A stretch of DNA of 32,679 nt from Lachnospiraceae bacterium (GTDB lineage Bacteria > Bacillota > Clostridia > Lachnospirales > Lachnospiraceae): contig CAADSM010000048.1 in the NCBI GenBank assembly GCA_900751785.1, positions 1-32,679 on the forward strand, given 5' to 3'. Every line of letters starts with the position of its first letter. The stretch's first letter is position 1. The notes beneath the pieces were generated by a model. That model saw only the letters and a program-made list of their open reading frames with translations, searched no databases and had not been told where the DNA came from. The translations under genes and the position numbers were made by a program. Shown here one piece after another: positions 31,081 to 32,679 of this stretch.

Positions 31081-32481
31081 TTACCACTCAAATTTTTTCT
31101 CAAAATATGCTTTCAGATCTTCAATCTTGATCCGCTCCTGCTCCATCGTATCGCGGTCGCGGACAGTCACTGCTCCGTCTTCCTCAGAATCGAAATCGTA
31201 TGTCACGCAGAACGGAGTTCCGATCTCATCCTGACGGCGGTAGCGTTTTCCGATATTTCCGCGGTCGTCATACTCGCAGTTGTAATACTTGCTGAGCTCT
31301 GCATAAATCTTCTCTGCGCCTTCCGCCAGTTTCTTGGAGAGCGGCAGCACGCCGATCTTCACCGGGGCAAGTGCCGGATGGAAATGAAGGACAGTTCTCA
31401 TATCCGGCTTCTCTTCTGTTCCGATATTTTCCTCGTCGTAAGCGCTGCAGAGGAAAGCAAGCACCATACGGTCAGCGCCCAGTGACGGCTCGATCACGTA
31501 CGGAATGTATTTTTCTTTCGTCTCATCGTCAAAATATGTCAGATCCTGACCGGATACATTCTGATGCTGTGTCAGGTCATAATCTGTACGGTCAGCGATC
31601 CCCCACAGCTCGCCCCATCCGAACGGGAAAAGAAATTCCACATCCGTCGTTGCTTTGCTGTAGAAGGAAAGCTCTTCTTTGTCGTGGTCGCGGTAACGAA
31701 CCTCATCATCCTTCAGTCCGAGAGAGGACAGCCAGTTCAGGCAGAAGCTCTTCCAGTAGTCGAACCACTCAAGGTCTGTGTCCGGCTTGCAGAAGAACTC
31801 AAGCTCCATCTGCTCGAACTCTCTTGTACGGAATGTAAAGTTACCCGGTGTGATCTCGTTTCGGAAAGATTTTCCGATCTGAGCGATACCGAACGGAAGC
31901 TTCTTTCTGGATGTACGCTGTACGTTCTTGAAGTTTACGAAGATTCCCTGCGCGGTCTCCGGACGGAGATAAACGGTATTCTTCGCGTCTTCTGTTACGC
32001 CCTGGAATGTCTTGAACATCAGGTTGAACTGACGGATATCCGTGAAATTGTGCTTTCCGCATGTCGGACACGGAATCTGATGCTCATTGATGAACGCCGT
32101 CATCTGCTCCTGTGACCATCCGTCCACAGAGCCTTCCAGCTCGATCCCTTTCTCCTCGCAGTAATCCTCGATCAGCTTATCTGCACGGAAACGCTCATGA
32201 CATTCTTTACAGTCCATCAGCGGATCGCTGAATCCGCCGAGATGTCCGGAAGCCACCCATGTCTGCGGGTTCATCAGGATCGCGCAGTCAACACCTACGT
32301 TGTAAGGATTCTCCTGCACGAATTTCTTCCACCATGCTTTTTTAACATTATTCTTCAGCTCCACGCCGAGATTGCCGTAATCCCATGTATTCGCGAGACC
32401 GCCATAGATCTCGGAACCGGGATATACGAATCCTCTTGATTTTGCAAGCGCTACAATCTTATCCATTGTCTTTTCAACCAT
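31081..32481 (-). CDS. glyS: Glycyl-tRNA synthetase, single-chain dimeric type
   Basis: This 466-aa class II synthetase charges tRNA-Gly with glycine in the cytosol. It is the archaeal/Gram-positive alpha2 form, not the alpha2beta2 form. Motif 2 is seen in [20 protein letters not shown], motif 3 in [10 protein letters not shown], and the glycine-pocket region in [12 protein letters not shown]. Two CxxC pairs (CKECHE and CPTCGK) likely bind zinc. The length matches the family. The start at 32481 is supported by a promoter about 40 bases upstream. I saw no T-box-type leader. Its stop is followed at once by the RAYT module. Confidence 0.97.
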   Translation of the reverse strand: MVEKTMDKIVALAKSRGFVYPGSEIYGGLANTWDYGNLGVELKNNVKKAWWKKFVQENPYNVGVDCAILMNPQTWVASGHLGGFSDPLMDCKECHERFRADKLIEDYCEEKGIELEGSVDGWSQEQMTAFINEHQIPCPTCGKHNFTDIRQFNLMFKTFQGVTEDAKNTVYLRPETAQGIFVNFKNVQRTSRKKLPFGIAQIGKSFRNEITPGNFTFRTREFEQMELEFFCKPDTDLEWFDYWKSFCLNWLSSLGLKDDEVRYRDHDKEELSFYSKATTDVEFLFPFGWGELWGIADRTDYDLTQHQNVSGQDLTYFDDETKEKYIPYVIEPSLGADRMVLAFLCSAYDEENIGTEEKPDMRTVLHFHPALAPVKIGVLPLSKKLAEGAEKIYAELSKYYNCEYDDRGNIGKRYRRQDEIGTPFCVTYDFDSEEDGAVTVRDRDTMEQERIKIEDLKAYFEKKFEW

Positions 32482-32521
32482 TTTATGTTCCTCACATTCT
32501 TTTTCATTTCAATTGGTACTT

Positions 32522-32550
32522 ATTATAACGGGTAGACTCATATTTTTCAA
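32522..32550 (-). promoter_or_regulatory. Near-consensus promoter of glyS
   Basis: On the minus strand TTGAAA and a perfect TATAAT are separated by exactly 17 bases, with the -10 about 41 bases from the start codon. Confidence 0.85.
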
Positions 32551-32587
32551 GAGATGCGAAGATATGAATCCAAACTCTTCGTAACTA

Positions 32588-32605
32588 TTCAGCCTTCCGG
32601 CTGAA
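32588..32605. other. Short perfect hairpin near the right edge
   Basis: TTCAGCC and GGCTGAA surround a 4-nt loop. There is no T tract on either side, so its role is unclear; it may belong to a gene beyond the window. Confidence 0.4.
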
Positions 32606-32679
32606 CCATATAAAAAAGAGACGAAATTTTTTCTGCTATATCGACTAAGTTATCCACAGGAAAAACTGTTTTCCAGGAA

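Noticed and set aside
32650..32658. A perfect DnaA-box sequence TTATCCACA near the right edge
   Set aside because: It is a single copy. I saw no cluster of boxes, dnaA/dnaN gene or AT-rich unwinding region, so it does not support a replication origin.

Overview
The window looks like a chromosomal segment of a gut-type Gram-positive Clostridia, most likely Lachnospiraceae. The grounds are a mid-GC base composition, strong GGAGG ribosome binding sites, large multi-modular secreted glycoside hydrolases ending in Clostridia-style (K/R)TGD sorting signals, pyruvate phosphate dikinase, and a single-chain glycyl-tRNA synthetase. This placement is an inference from gene content, and no database was searched. 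Nearly every gene is on the minus strand; the exceptions are a YgjP-like metallopeptidase, a small XRE-type regulator and a Crp/Fnr-type regulator.

Layout. 1-435: no clear gene, a plus-strand terminator and a possible insertion-sequence end. 436-1014: PgsA-type phospholipid synthase. 1202-10622: two overlapping giant wall-anchored glycosidase genes, GH43 then GH95 in transcription order, whose last ~265 codons are near-identical copies. 11162-12151: an XdhC/CoxI protein with its two domains in swapped order. 12387-12989: YgjP-like metallopeptidase. 12949-20588: two paralogous pairs, each a surface purple-acid-type phosphatase followed by a YibE/F membrane protein; between the pairs lies a small secreted protein divergent from an XRE regulator. 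The first phosphatase has a frameshift separating its signal peptide from the rest. 20812-23445: ppdK. 23721-27121: a tightly coupled four-gene operon (DUF3100 membrane protein, small membrane partner, amidohydrolase, TauE/SafE permease), divergent from a Crp/Fnr regulator (27291-28004). 28070-28522: lipoprotein. 28693-30081: M18 aminopeptidase. 30094-31075: a REP-associated tyrosine transposase with two layers of palindromic or inverted repeats. 31081-32481: glyS with a near-consensus promoter.

How the genes may work together. The glycosidases and both phosphatases are exported, carry FIVAR-type stalk modules and end in sortase-type signals, so much of the window builds a cell-surface harvesting apparatus for glycans and phosphate esters. 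Each phosphatase is paired with a YibE/F protein of unknown function, which makes a phosphate-related or organophosphate-related membrane role worth testing. The DUF3100 operon looks like an uncharacterised uptake, deamination or hydrolysis, and export pathway under local Crp/Fnr control.

The strongest candidates for something undescribed are the duplicated phosphatase-YibE/F module, the DUF3100-amidohydrolase-TSUP operon with its shared palindrome, and the RAYT/REP module wedged between glyS and the aminopeptidase gene.
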